Made by a program: the position numbers and the translations under genes. From the NCBI GenBank assembly GCA_020747015.1, contig JAGTJM010000097.1:21626-85625 (forward strand): DNA of 64,000 bases. Direction: 5' to 3'. The stretch's first letter is position 1. Each line of letters begins with the position of its first letter. Positions 10,150-22,100 of this stretch are shown one piece after another. This DNA is from Pyrenochaeta sp. MPI-SDFR-AT-0127 (Eukaryota > Ascomycota > Dothideomycetes > Pleosporales > Cucurbitariaceae). The notes below the pieces were generated by a model. That model did no database searches. It saw nothing but the letters and a program-made list of their open reading frames with translations, and had not been told where the DNA came from.

Positions 10150-12760
10150 ATTCGGTGTCCCACGTAGAGCCTTGAGCCTTTAGATATTAAATTTCTTGTT
10201 AAGTCATTTAAGGTGATTTGATCTTAACATGTATAACTGTGTATCTGATTCAATCGCCGTTGTGATGTTATGTTGCTACTATCCCATTCAATCAGTGTGC
10301 ATACCGACAAACTTTGACGACACTGCCGAGGCAGAAATACGGAAAGTGATCTCTAGCAGATTATAGGTTGGGCGAGAACGAGCAAGGAGCCGGCTCTGAG
10401 ATCCGATCGCCTTCCACACCGGAGAAAGGATGTCGCGTTATGGTAGATTATGGAATAGTTGTCAAATACTGAACCCATGCTTTTGTTGCTAGCGGCGATA
10501 CCCTGGAATTAAGGTTCAGGCACACACTAACCTGCAGATTGACACTGATGAACCCTTGCCGCGTCATTCTCATATGTCACAAGAACGGCGGATTGTGATG
10601 GTGGGGCTCGTATTTGTTCATTGACCTGTTTCAAAGCGCGAGTGATGCTGCTATCGTAATTTGTTCAAATTCGCCGTGTCAGAACTATTCCTTAACCATG
10701 GTAATGTCTCCAATGATTTAGAGATGCAACCAGTAGTGACTTTGGTCAGCGCCTGCTGCCTTATAGTGATGCAGGTTATCGACAGGTATTGCTGTGAACA
10801 GTAAAGGAGAGATGTTTCCGATAATGAATATATCGTTATTGAGTTCCAGATCCTTGATGCCAGCCTGGGTCTCTTGACTTGTGATTGGCTGGTCCACCCG
10901 TCCTGAGAGTTGTTGATTGACAGACGCGAGTCATTTTATGGGACCACTTGACATCAACAAGCGAGGGCTTTCGCTTTCTGCCCTGACAGGCTCGCCCACC
11001 AGTAAATGGGTTTGTTCTGTACGTGATTATCGACTTTAGCGTGCGCGTATATCCGATGCAGCACCTGCACCTTTTCTTCTGTTTGTTTTTTTGTTGCTGG
11101 GAACGCAGTTGCCTGCACTGATGGGACTTCAACTCAAGAGGGGCTGTCATCGGGTATATGATGCGTCCTCAGCATCAGGCCAATTCGAGAGTGAGACAGG
11201 AGTTGTTGTGACACTGGGCACATCTAACCACATAGTTCATTGAAGATTTAATTTGCCATCATACTTTGCTTTCGATTCATATGAACGGTGAGCCTCGACT
11301 CGGAATACTACTCCGAGCCACTCGCTCCCGTCTCCCCGGCGAACCCCCTGGCCATGTGTCCGCATGCACCTCCCCCAGTGTGCTTCGTGGCGTTTAACTC
11401 GTCACCCTGCCACGTGCGAAGCTGCGCGCCCTGGCCTGCGCCATCAGGGAGGATTGGACTGGATTCATCGTTCCGAGAGTGAGCAATGTTAGTTGCGGAT
11501 TCAAACTCTGCAGTGGGCATTCCAGCAATAGCGTCCACGACTCTCAGTAGAAGAACATTTGCGTGGTAAGCTCTGACTTGACTTGCTGGTATTCTTCCAT
11601 GGCGAAAGAGAAGTTCACTGCAGCACACTCATGCACCCCGTCTATTAAACACAGCAGATCGATCCCAGCCGTTAGCGTATCTTGTTTGACTTGGCCAGTG
11701 TGGAGGGTCCTGGGGCTTGAAAGAACTGCATTTGAGACAGCCTTGGCTTCGGATGAACCAGTGTGCGTGATATGATTTGCGTTCTAGCGCCGTTCAGACA
11801 GTTAGCATCAGCCGTTCACCGTTTATCAATCACCCATGGGAAAAAGAAAGACTAGTGACTAATGTTGGCGTCTGGATTTTACTGGCCGGATCTCTCAGCC
11901 CGGACGGCAGGGCTCCAGGACCGTCGATAAGGCCCTTTGCTTTTGACTGTCCATCCACGCAGGAGACGGCTCGAATTCCATTGCCCGTGTTGCAGACGCA
12001 TGCGAAAGAAGAAAGCGCGTACGCTACTCAGTATTGGTACGGAAGCCAGCCGCCATTGAGGTTAGTAGCGTACCTGGCGAGTGTTTAGAGTTTGCGGGGA
12101 ACGGGGATTTGGCGCCGGGCGGCAGGTGTGATTAGCGTACGCAAAACACCTGCAACCCCTGCGCGGTGTCGCCAAGTGCAGCAAATGTGCTGAGAGTTGC
12201 TCTCTCCCGCTGTGCAGGTGGGGTGATTAACATTAGTGGCTTGTGTCTTCTCCTGACTTTGGTGCCACTCCAGGAGCTGCGTCGACAGCGTGTGAGGGCA
12301 ATGGTCTGATAAAACCGCCTGTTCTGCGAGCTAAACACCAGTCGAAGCGAAAGCTCGCAGCTGCTAACGAGGCATGACGTGCATTTGGCGCACGCTTCCG
12401 CGTGGGCCATACGAAGTCGTGAGGTTTCCGGTTCCCAGTCCCCGGGTTCCCTAGCATGCGAGTCAACAGGCGCACAGGGGAAAGGCCTCGCCACTCGCGG
12501 CAGAGGCATCACCACAAACGCCTCTCACACCTGCACAGGCTTTGTTCTCTAACCTTAGTCGCATGCGCACCTCCGGAGTACGACAGCCACCATTGAAGAG
12601 GAAGATTATGCTCCACACGCTTCGCTAGAAGCTTTCCACGCCTCTGCGACTGAACGGTTGCTGCATGACAGCCAAGCGGCCCAGCATCGCATCAGTTCTT
12701 GACTTCTGTCTGCATCTTCAGCTCTGCACCTTCATCTCTGCGTCTTCGGCTCAGCAAACG
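10150..12760. other. Long gene-poor intergenic region
   Basis: About 2.6 kb with only short frames on both strands. A GC-rich patch lies at 11290-11480. I recognise no gene, RNA or repeat. It could carry 3' UTR sequence of the transporter and distal regulatory DNA of the next gene. Confidence 0.45.
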
Positions 12761-12770
12761 TTATATAAGA
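12761..12770 (+). promoter_or_regulatory. TATA box of the DUF7703-like gene
   Basis: A good TATA element (ttatataaga) lies about 230 bases before the start codon at 12997. It is followed by pyrimidine-rich leader sequence typical of fungal transcription start regions. It implies a 5' UTR of roughly 200 nt. Confidence 0.5.
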
Positions 12771-12996
12771 CCTCCGTCTTCATCATGCCACTGCGGCGAC
12801 TCGACAACAGATATTAGTCTGTTCGACGCAGCATTGCCTGCTCACGCCATTTGGGGCGCCATCACTTCCTCCTATCTATTCGTTCCCAACAGAAACAGCA
12901 GACTTCTACGGACCACCTTCCTCAATACCACATTCTTTGCCGACTTGACGGCCTGGACGACGCTTTTCTGACCTCAACTGACTTTCCTCTCTAACC

Positions 12997-14058
12997 ATGG
13001 CGAATGCAAACGACAAGGGCGTGATTGGTGGCGTGAATGTTGGCTTGCCGACTCTCATGACCATGGCAGCGTTCCTGACTGTCGCGCTGTACAACGTCAT
13101 CGAGCTCAACTTCCTCATCTTTGCCGTCTTCAAACAACGAAAGGGAATATACTTCTGGAGCCTCATGGTTGCCACATGGGGAATCGCGCCCCACGCCATT
13201 GGCTTCATTTTCAAATTCTTCCAGGTCATCACGTTAGACGTGCTGTCAAGCACGATTGTTGGTGTTGGCTGGATAGGTATGGTGACAGGGCAGTCACTTG
13301 TGCTATACTCTCGGTTGCACCTTGTCGTGCAAGATAAGAGGCAGATTCGATGGGTACTCTACATGATTATATTCGACGCTCTAGCCCTGCATGTCCCTGT
13401 CATGACTCTAGCATTAGGTGCAGAGGCTACGCACTCTCCCACCTTTCTCCGGACCTTTGTGCTTTACGACAAGGTTCAGCTTGTGGTGTTCTCTGTCCAA
13501 GAAACCATCATCTCTGCAATCTATATCTACCATACGATTCACCTCCTCGGGCAAACCGATAAACTCAGGGATAAGCACGGCAACAAGAACGATGAGAAGC
13601 CTCTTCGAAAGCTACTCACGCACCTCATACTAGTGAACGTGGTGGTGGTGGCGCTTGACATTACACTCGTCGCCGTTCAGTTCTCCGGCCACTACGAGAT
13701 TCAGACCACCTACAAGACTGCGGTATACAGCGTCAAACTCAAGATGGAATTCTCCGTCCTCAATCGCCTTGCTCGATATGTTACACAAAAGAGAAGCCTG
13801 AGTGGTAATTTCCACCTCGACACCTTTACAAGTAGTAAAAAGACCAAAGTTAGCACATATTCGGGTGGTCAAGGCTCTTTTATAAAGATGGACGATGCTG
13901 GCCCACTCGACGACACCGAGACTCAAACGTCGAAAACAAAACTAGGAGTAATCGTGGAGCACATCGAAACACCCGGTACACCAATAGGGGATGAACTGGC
14001 AAGCACAAGGGGGAGCGAAGAAGGTCCTATAGTACGAGAACACGGACACGCTGTTTAG
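12997..14058 (+). CDS. Seven-helix integral membrane protein (DUF7703-like)
   Basis: Intronless, 353 residues. Residues 20-245 contain about seven hydrophobic segments: around TMAAFLTVALYNVIELNFLI, YFWSLMVATWGIAPHAIGF, a VGVGWIGMVTGQS segment, YMIIFDALALHVPVMTLAL, the VFSVQETIISAIYIY helix and VNVVVVALDITLVAV. Motifs such as LYSRLHLV, YDKVQLVVFSVQE and TYKTAVYSVKLKMEFSVLN recur in a fungus-specific family now called DUF7703, whose topology resembles rhodopsin-type receptors. The C-terminal 100 residues are hydrophilic and probably cytosolic. Function is unknown; a sensor or receptor role is only suggested by the topology. The start codon is in good context (accATGgcg). Confidence 0.82.
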   Translation: MANANDKGVIGGVNVGLPTLMTMAAFLTVALYNVIELNFLIFAVFKQRKGIYFWSLMVATWGIAPHAIGFIFKFFQVITLDVLSSTIVGVGWIGMVTGQSLVLYSRLHLVVQDKRQIRWVLYMIIFDALALHVPVMTLALGAEATHSPTFLRTFVLYDKVQLVVFSVQETIISAIYIYHTIHLLGQTDKLRDKHGNKNDEKPLRKLLTHLILVNVVVVALDITLVAVQFSGHYEIQTTYKTAVYSVKLKMEFSVLNRLARYVTQKRSLSGNFHLDTFTSSKKTKVSTYSGGQGSFIKMDDAGPLDDTETQTSKTKLGVIVEHIETPGTPIGDELASTRGSEEGPIVREHGHAV

Positions 14059-14920
14059 CGCAATGCCGGTCACCCTTTCCTATTCCTAATGACAACAATA
14101 CATCAATACTTCGGTGCTGTATCAATTCGCAAGCAGCATATATAGAGGGTTGCCTAGTGCAGCGCATCCCGCCCCCATTTGATAAACTTAATACGGTTTG
14201 TCTTTACTGGAAGCTATCTTGTAAGCGCGCATAGATACCAGCCCTAAGCTGTGTACAATTGCATACATTTAGACGCATATATCTTGCCCTGAATCTTCCT
14301 CTCGGCCACATCCTTTGATATCATGCCTTGCTATTGGCATGTTCGCTTCAGTAAGCAACAATCCGGAGTGTACACGAAAAGTTGGCTCAATAAGGAATGC
14401 TCTCAAACTATGCGAGGAGAATATAGCTCTAAATTACTTCGATCATCGTCACCTCGCTACCGTCAGCAGGAAGGGTGGATGAGCTACGCTGGCTACAAAA
14501 CATTCGTGCAGTTTCGTTGCTTAGTGCGATGCTTGAATACTTACCGTCAAAAAGCAGGAAGAAAACGCACAAAGGTGCGAATCTTTCCAGAGATAAAGTC
14601 ATCATTGCTACTCAGTAAAAGACTGTCTGTCCTTGAGACGGGGTCAAAAAGGGCATTGGGAGGAGGAGAGGGAGGCTGACATTTAAGAATTTATTGTTTA
14701 TTGCCACGAACAAAAGGTACCTGCACAGCAGGATACAACCGACGGAGCGTGCAATGAATAACTTAAGTCTTCACGTCATCTCAAGCAACAATAGATACGA
14801 GTGATGATAAAGAGTAGATTGTCGAAGGAAGGGGATATTGTGAAAGAGCAAAAAGAGTGCGTGCTCAAATATGGCAAAAAAGAAGTTCGAATGTTCCCGG
14901 GCGAACCCAGGCACGATTTA
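14059..14920. other. Intergenic region before tRNA-Phe
   Basis: About 860 bases holding the 3' UTR of the membrane protein gene and the 3' flank of the tRNA gene. Read on the minus strand, the tRNA is followed within about 20 bases by sequence without a clear T run. No other gene is seen. Confidence 0.5.
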
Positions 14921-15007
14921 TGTCCCCTTCGTGGATCGAACACGATACCTCCAGATTTAGTGACTGATGACTTCAGTCTGGCGCTCTCCCAATTGAGCTA
15001 AGGAGAC
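14921..15007 (-). tRNA. trnF(gaa): tRNA-Phe (anticodon GAA) with a 14-nt intron
   Basis: On the minus strand the sequence folds as a full cloverleaf of 73 mature nucleotides. The acceptor stem GTCTCCT pairs with AGGGGAC (one T-G wobble) with discriminator A. The D arm is GCTC/GAGC. The anticodon stem CCAGA/TCTGG encloses loop CTGAAGA with anticodon GAA at 14974-14972. The T arm TCGTG/CACGA encloses TTCGATC. A 14-nt intron (14970-14957) follows the nucleotide 3' of the anticodon, the canonical position for nuclear tRNA introns. Internal A and B boxes are intact. Confidence 0.93.
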
Positions 15008-15369
15008 CGGATGGGATTTGTTGACTTTTAGCTGTTGTTACAAGTATATATTGCGCAATGGTAAGTGGCACAATTCGAGGTTGTAGACAATTGTGTCATC
15101 GCAAGCATCATCAGATGACTCTGAAATACCAAAGTGCAGCGGACATGAGCCGTGAGTGGGGCAATTAGCCGAGGCAGGCAAGTGGGGCCCAATCTCGAGG
15201 ACAATTGAACAACGTCGCAGTCGCATCGGTATTGCTTGGCGCGACAGTTTGTTTGTGCTATGACCTCATGATTCAGTCTCGAGATTAATCTGTCGGAACA
15301 GCTTATTTGAGCGCTCTACGCGTCTCTACTCTTTTAACACTACGCATACTCAACTTCTACCTCAGCAAC
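15008..15369. other. Intergenic region before the reductase-like gene
   Basis: About 360 bases. It holds the upstream side of the tRNA gene and the promoter of the downstream gene. No gene is seen. Confidence 0.5.
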
Positions 15370-16352
15370 ATGGCCATTGTACAGAATTGGCTTCCGCCGA
15401 CGCGTGAAAACTGGGAGCTCATCTGTTCCATCTGGCAGTACTTTCCACTCGTATGTGTATACGGCAGGCCCACAAGGAGTCTCTATTCAATTGCTAATGA
15501 GGGACACTTTGGTAGATCACCCTAGCGCAATGGATTACAGACTGGTATCCGCAAGGGAAGACTTCAGACGAGTCTCGCTTCAACATTAATGGAAAGTTTG
15601 GATGGGCAACCATGGAGTCGGCGGGTTTCCTCACCCTGCTATACATCATGTACTCGCTACCGCAGGAGCTGGGTATTGCAGAACTGCCTTGGGGCAACTG
15701 GACGATGGCTAGCTGTTTCGTAGGATTTCTCCCTTGTGAGTTTCGAACAAGAGCATCACTGATACTGAGGCAGGTCATGCACTACATCTACCGCGCCATC
15801 CTCTCACCCCTCGTCCTGAACCCGAGCATGTCGCCCATGGGCCCACTTGTCTGGCTCATGGCATTTGGCTTCCAGATTTGCAACGCGATTTCAATTGGTG
15901 GATACCTTGCGGGCTACGGGCCAACAACAAAGGACGAGTGGAATGTACGATCTGGCTACGTGTTTGTTGGGCTCGTAATCTGGTGCTGGGGACTGATGGG
16001 CAACATGTTTCATGATGACGACCTGCGTGAGATCAGGAGAGCAGCAGACCGCAAGCAGCGCAAGCAGGCGGCTGAAGAAGGCAAGCCGGTGGGGAGCGTG
16101 GATAAGGTCTACATGATCCCGAAGAACGGGCTGTTCAAGTATGTTTTGCACGCACACTACCTGTGCGAGTGGATCGAGTGGGCTGGGTGGTGGATGATTG
16201 GAGGATGGAAGTGCATTCCAGCGCGGACATTTTTGGTGAATGAACTCGCAACCATGATTCCGCGAGCGCTACAAGGCAAACGGTGGTATGAGAAGAGGTT
16301 TGGCAAGGAAAAGCTGGGAAACAGAAAAGCAGTCATCCCAGGCGTGCTGTAG
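15370..16352 (+). CDS. Steroid 5-alpha-reductase-like membrane enzyme
   Basis: Predicted 287-residue polytopic ER protein of the 3-oxo-5-alpha-steroid 4-dehydrogenase (SRD5A/DET2) family, which reduces double bonds of steroid or enone substrates with NADPH. Exons are 15370-15450, 15516-15719 and 15774-16352. The first intron (65 nt) has a CTAAT branch site; the second (54 nt) is a multiple of three without stops, so its retention would keep the frame. The family signatures are MHYIYRAILSPL with LNPSMSPM, SIGGYLAGYG, the GYVFVGLVIWCWGLMGNM helix, HDDDLREIR, and the C-terminal YVLHAHYLCEWIEWAGWW, where a typical member has a PHYFxEixEW-like motif. The last residues, KAVIPGVL, match the usual terminus. 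The substrate is unknown. Confidence 0.82.
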
Positions 16353-17902
16353 TAGTTCAAGGTATATTGGTGTAGGCTGGGGTACACTAGTGGCCAATCT
16401 CGCAGCGTCCGCGGTCTGTCAATGGAAACTGCAGTCGTGTGGCTTTGCTGAAGCGGAGTGAACAATGAGCGCCCGCAGTGTTGGCAGAGTTAGCCGCGTT
16501 AGTGCTGAGCAGCAGACAAAGAAACACTAAGCATGACTTTTGAACAGCGGGATGCAATTGTCGAGTGTGCATCGCCAGATAGGTGCAATTGTCTGGACAG
16601 GGCTGCGGTGGCTAAGCATCCTTCCAATATGGCGAAATGAAACCAATAGGTGTTTTCGCCGCTCAGTGGTGGATGACGATCTGCACAGACTATTGGAAAA
16701 AAGCTGATCGCGAACGACACGAGGGCACCTGATGCAAACCCGCGTATCTGGAGCAGCGCGAGTTTTGCAGATACCCCGTTGGGCAAGCAAACGCGGTGGT
16801 TCGAAGGCGTGGTGCAATGGCTAGTGGGCTGGCGGCTGGCGGCGCACAAGCAGACACGGGACTGTAACGTGCCGAGGACACTCTGTCCATCAGCTTAATA
16901 TAGAGTGGCCACCGGGCCAATCACGGGCGGCCGGGCTGGAGAAGAAGAGGAAGCTCGTATACCAAGTTGCTAAAGGATGATGCTATTGGGGACCAGGGGG
17001 GGGGGGGAGTGAATAGGAGACGAAGCAGGGCCGGCGCGCAGGCGTTGGCATGATGCAACCGCCCATCTGCTGTCGCGGCCACCTGCGTCCATGGCTCTGC
17101 TGTGCGACGAGCAGTGCCGGGCGACGGCCATGTTCTCCTGTTGCTCACAGCACGCACGAGGCGGGTGGGGAGGAGTGACTTTGGGCCTCAGAGATGAGAC
17201 GGCGAGCCCTCTCAGATTAGACGCACTTAGCCACACAGCGGCCGTATCTGTGTCTAGCGGCAGCATCAGCTTCTGACAGTTTGTCCCTTTGGGGCGTCTG
17301 CTAGGCAGCTTTGGGCCCAGCAAGACTCGGCTTCTGGCGTCTGGACGGTCGCCAGGCCAGTAATTCGCGGCTGAAAAGGGCCATCTCCAACGCCCACTGC
17401 GCTGGCCTTCTGCGCCTCATGCTGCTGCTACCGCTGCTCTGACCAGCATTGTCTTTGGGAAGCCCTCACTCACGTCCTGCGCAATCCACGTCTGACTCCA
17501 CCGCCGGCCCAAACGGACAGGGCTCAATCGCTGGCGTCGTCGGCTGCTGAAGTAACAGGAGCTTGGTTGCTGCTTGGATCGCCCTCGTCTCCCGCGCCGA
17601 CTCCACTCGCTCGCCCTGCACCTCCTCCTCTCGTCCACTCACTTCTCCCCCCGTCGCGCAGCCATACATCATCATTCGGCACCCACGACGAGAAACGCAC
17701 CATTTTGATCGCCGCGCATTCTTCTGCGCCTGCGCGCTACCAAGCCCCCGCCTGCTGCATTCCGCGACACTAACTTCCTCACCTTGGGTCCTCTGCGGCA
17801 CCTTTTATCCGTCGCAGCCTCAGTCCCTCTCGCTCCCTGCCTGACCTTGTTATTTTTTTTGTTCCACTTTGACGTACGTCGCGGCGTGCAATTGTTGCCA
17901 GC
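16353..17902. other. GC-rich intergenic region and pyrimidine-rich leader
   Basis: About 1.55 kb. A run of 12 G lies near 16997-17008. From about 17560 to 17830 the plus strand is strongly CT-rich, as in leaders of highly expressed fungal genes, so it probably contains the promoter and a long 5' UTR of the Mid2-like gene. No independent gene is seen. Confidence 0.5.
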
Positions 17903-19189
17903 ATGTCGAGCAATGCTACTTCCAGTACGTCTCCTCTCGTTGTCTTGTCGAGCTCTCCAGCTCCCTCGTCTCCGCCCTTGCCGTCTGTAACACCCTCGAC
18001 AGTCCCCTCACCGGCACCCTCACCGTCCTCCAATCCTCCATCGCCCTCTAACCAGCCCTCAGCGGCCCCCTCAGACCCTCCCGCCTCGAGCCCTCCTCCA
18101 GTGAGCCTGCCGCCGTCGTCCAACCCGCCAGCACCCTCATCGAACCCTCCTGCCTCGAGCCCACCCCAGTCGTCGGCCCCTCCGCCATCGTCAATAGTAC
18201 AGACCATCACTGCCCCGTCTGCTGCTCCATCGGCCACCGAGATCCGCACCTCCCTCATCGTCATCACCCCCTCGGCAACACGTGAAGGAGAGACCCCTTC
18301 GGTCGTAGTCATCACCTCGTATCTCACGCCCACCAACCCCGCGACCCGGCCCACTGGCTCCCTGGCTTCAGGATCTGCCCGCGCCTCCAGCACCAACCCC
18401 ACCGAACTCCAGAATGCATCGGGCGACAGTTCTAGCGGGCTGAGCACAGGTGGAAAGACGGCCATCGCCGTTGTCATCCCCGTCGTCGTGGTAGCGCTGC
18501 TTGTGCTTGGTGGCCTGTTCTTCTGGCGGAAACGCAAGCAGCGCAAGACTGCCGAGGATGAGCGCAGGAAAGAGGTGGAGGAGTACGGTTTCAATCCCAA
18601 CCACGACCCAACTCTGCCTGCCGTGGGACTGGCCATGGCTGAGGACGACAGCGGCTACCGAGGCTGGGGCAACACGGCAACCAGCTCGAACCGCAAGGCC
18701 TCTACTACTCTCACCTCTGGCATGACCTACTCCGACAGCAACAGCAACCCTGGCGGATACGCCAGCCCCAACTCTCCCACCAATGCCTACTCTGACGCAA
18801 ACTCCAACGACCCATTGGTGAATGGACGCCGTGAAACCATGGACTCGGATGGCATTGGCGCCCTTGGAGTTGTCGGTGGCGTGGCACCCAACTCGACTCA
18901 AAACGCCTCAGGTGTCCACCGTGGCCCATCAAACGCCTCATCGTCCTACTCGGCAGCCAACCGCTCTGATAATTCCGGCGAGTATCCCATGCCCCAGGGC
19001 AACCCACAAGATTACTACAACGACCATCAGGGCTACTACCAGTCTGGGCCGTATGGCAACAACGATCCTTATGCGGGGGGGAACCAGCAGCCAATAATAC
19101 GAGATGTGAGCGCACGACGGAACACGAGGATTGAGAACCCGAGCGTCTTCCCCCAGCAAGGGAACTCGGGCATTGCGCAGAACTTCTAG
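17903..19189 (+). CDS. Mid2/WSC-like single-pass membrane sensor protein
   Basis: Intronless, 428 residues. Residues 1-180 are a Ser/Thr/Pro-rich, presumably O-mannosylated ectodomain with many SSNPP- and PSPxP-type repeats. Residues about 185-208 form one strong transmembrane helix (IAVVIPVVVVALLVLGGLFF), followed by a basic stop-transfer WRKRKQRK. The cytosolic tail has the conserved EEYGFNPNHDPTLP and DDSGYRGWG stretches, then Ser/Asn/Tyr-rich low complexity. This layout is that of Mid2-type cell-wall stress sensors, which signal to Rho1 and the cell-wall integrity pathway. The N-terminus (MSSNATSSTS) is not a cleavable signal peptide, so N-out insertion by the single helix is implied. No WSC cysteine domain is present. 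Assignment to the pathway is inference. Confidence 0.75.
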   Translation: MSSNATSSTSPLVVLSSSPAPSSPPLPSVTPSTVPSPAPSPSSNPPSPSNQPSAAPSDPPASSPPPVSLPPSSNPPAPSSNPPASSPPQSSAPPPSSIVQTITAPSAAPSATEIRTSLIVITPSATREGETPSVVVITSYLTPTNPATRPTGSLASGSARASSTNPTELQNASGDSSSGLSTGGKTAIAVVIPVVVVALLVLGGLFFWRKRKQRKTAEDERRKEVEEYGFNPNHDPTLPAVGLAMAEDDSGYRGWGNTATSSNRKASTTLTSGMTYSDSNSNPGGYASPNSPTNAYSDANSNDPLVNGRRETMDSDGIGALGVVGGVAPNSTQNASGVHRGPSNASSSYSAANRSDNSGEYPMPQGNPQDYYNDHQGYYQSGPYGNNDPYAGGNQQPIIRDVSARRNTRIENPSVFPQQGNSGIAQNF

Positions 19190-22100
19190 ACTGTCTTTGA
19201 TTTTGCTTCCATCATGGAGCCACTTGTATATCGCGACATCTTTCGTTGAGATTTTCTTGACTCGAATTTACATATATCCATACGGCGGCGTTCCCCCGGG
19301 TGGTTTTCAGCTTCGCATCGCTTTCCCTGCTTTCGCCAGTTGCATGCAAATTTGGTGCTACGCGGCCGGGTGCGGCATGCATGCCCCACCTCACCTGATC
19401 GACGCAATTGTCCGATCTGAGTGCAACATGGAAGAGATGGTACTACATCGGTAGTGTGACACAGGGGTGAGGATGCTGCACGAGGCTTACATCTAAAATG
19501 TAAGCATCACACACACATATACTTGCGTCAAAAGCATTGTGAGTCAGGAGAGGCGAGACATGCCATTGAGTTTGAGCTTTGAACATGCGGCTGCTTTCTG
19601 CAGCAGACCGTCTGATGTTGGTACTGGATCTGATGTTTCATGCACAAGATACTTGTTGTAATTACTTGTTCTTCTTATATTTTCGCGGCACCCGTACGCC
19701 ACCACACAATCCTCCAACCTGGACCCCGCCCCTTCTTTCCCATTTTGTTAGTTTCTGATTTTTTGCTGGGCAACGAAAGAGCAAGAGTAGTCGATTGCGA
19801 TTGAGGAGAGGTTGAAAAGTGACGATAACGGACTTGACCGAAGTAGAGTATCTGTACGTAGGAGAAATAGACTGTATAGTTCAACAACCTTTCGCCATCC
19901 TCTGTGCTTACCTCATATATACTCACTTCCTGAACCGATAAACATGGGGTACCCAACAATAGCAACTATATTCCTGCACCATCCTCGTGGACCCATGATG
20001 GTTCAAAACCAGAAGCATGCACAGTCAATCCTGCACATGACATGTGCCACTGTCCCCCAACTTTGGCTTTCACCACAACGAAACAGATATTTATTCCAAG
20101 TCAAAAGCATCCCCTTAAACAAAAGCCTTTTGTATCTTTCCCCTCATCTCTTTCCCCACTCACGCACACAACAACAATTTCATCCATGCCAACCCCAATT
20201 GTTTCCCCAGGCCCCGCTCCCCTCCCCCCCCTCGATCCCAGATCTCGATTATCCACAAATCAATGGGTGGGTACTCGGTGTACCAGCACCGAACGCCGAG
20301 GTGCGACCGGGTGTTGGGAAACACACTTGACTGTTTAGCTTTTGTTGGGTTTCCACCTTGTGGGGTTTGGAGTGTGGGCTAGTGCAGGGGCGAATCGGGG
20401 AGGGGGCGCTTGGCTTATGTCATTGATGGAGAGATTTGGGAGAGGGGAAGATGAAGAGGATGGGTGTATTCTGTTTGCTTGGAGTTGCTTTTGGGGAGGT
20501 GGTGGTACAGTTGGGAAAGCTGGGATTTTTGGGGGGGCATGGCTAGGTGTTTCGTGTTCTACCGCTTGTGAGCATGAGTATGGATCGACTGTTCCAGGCA
20601 TCTTTCTTCGGAATGAAAGAATCATTCTTCCTTTCCCCGTCTATACATGCTGGTGAATGGAGTACCGATCTGCCAACCTTCTCAACTTTCAGTAACTGTA
20701 GCATCTATGAACTGCATTACCTGGCAATACCTAACACAGAGACATCACAATTCTTCTCTGGATTAAGTTTAACCAGAATTGTTGAGGCTATGGTTCTCTT
20801 GTGCTTTGTCTCAGCATATTCTTATGTCGATTACAAAGCATTAGACAGGTATGCCTACAGGAAGTTCCAACAGTACCAAAATGGCGCAATAGCTCGATGA
20901 CTGGGAGCATGGATCATGTTTGACAACACAGATGAATTGCCTTGTATACGGAGTTTAGCTTTTGAATACCAAACCTTGTTGTCAAAGACATGGAGCCGGA
21001 CATGTCGGAATTACTTCTGCCTTACCTCCCACAGACGAAGAATGATCGGCCATTGTACTTGCCAATATCCCCAAAGCGCCTAGAATTAAGCAAGTGCACA
21101 GAAAATCTGAAGATATGTAACTTATGTCGCCGACCTTGATAGCCTCCATCTTGAATTCCTTGCTCATCATGGGGAGCACTGCACCAATTCACTTTGCTAA
21201 TCCTTCCATCAATATCATCTAGCGCAGTTCCTGTGACCTTACTTCGTTTACCAATTCTGATTTTCCACATGACCTTCATTTAGACAACGAACGTGCGTTA
21301 AAGACAGCATCGCCGTCGATTTTACCTTCATGTGATATGCTGTGCCTCTTCATGGCGCAACGTACGGCAAATCATTGTTCATGACGGCAAAAAATCTACT
21401 TAAGAGGCAGATATCGTGTCTGCCTTGTAGCAAAAAGGGAATCAATCTGCAGTAGGGGAGTGGAGTTCGACAAGTGCTCCTACTGCATACTTGGCTAAGG
21501 GGCTGTAACGCTCAAACGAAACAAGACACCAGCGGAGTATAGTAGCATGTGTGAATTGTAAAAAGAGAAAAGCCATAAAGAGGGGTAGCGGCGATGATGA
21601 TTGGTGTGGAGGTGGTCGCATTCAAGGCTAAAGGTCAAGATAGTCTACATGTCCGTTGCCACAATCCAGCACCACAGCTATTCCAATCTCCACAACGCCT
21701 ATCCCACCATCTGAGCGCCAATAGCCCAGTCTTTCGCATGACTTACACCCAGCTCCATCTTTGGCCTCTGACGAGCAAGTCGGCTCCTTATGCTAGAAGA
21801 ATCAAGAGTGATCATAGGCAGTTTGGAGAACTCTACCCTTATGGACTTCTTGAATGTTACTGGCCAGGCGCTGATTTCCTCGGAACAAACGCCTCTTTTA
21901 GCTTCATTTGTTGCACAACAGGGTATGTAGTGCATAGGAAGCGCTAAACTACTTTGGAGCACAACAAGACGCCGAGTTCATAGGATCTCTGATTGTCAGT
22001 GCCCAAGGCAAATGCAAAGTTCCATAAACACCAATAATGTCATACGAGCTCACGAATTTGAGACGTTGGAATCAATACTGCACCCAAAGTGAGAAAAAGA

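Noticed and set aside
10836..11150. 104-codon minus-strand frame
   Set aside because: Composition looks random and there is no promoter, splice or domain support.
17779..18636. 285-codon minus-strand frame opposite the Mid2-like gene
   Set aside because: It is the antisense shadow of a GC-rich, Ser/Pro-repetitive coding region; its translation is Gly/Glu/Ala low complexity without any domain.
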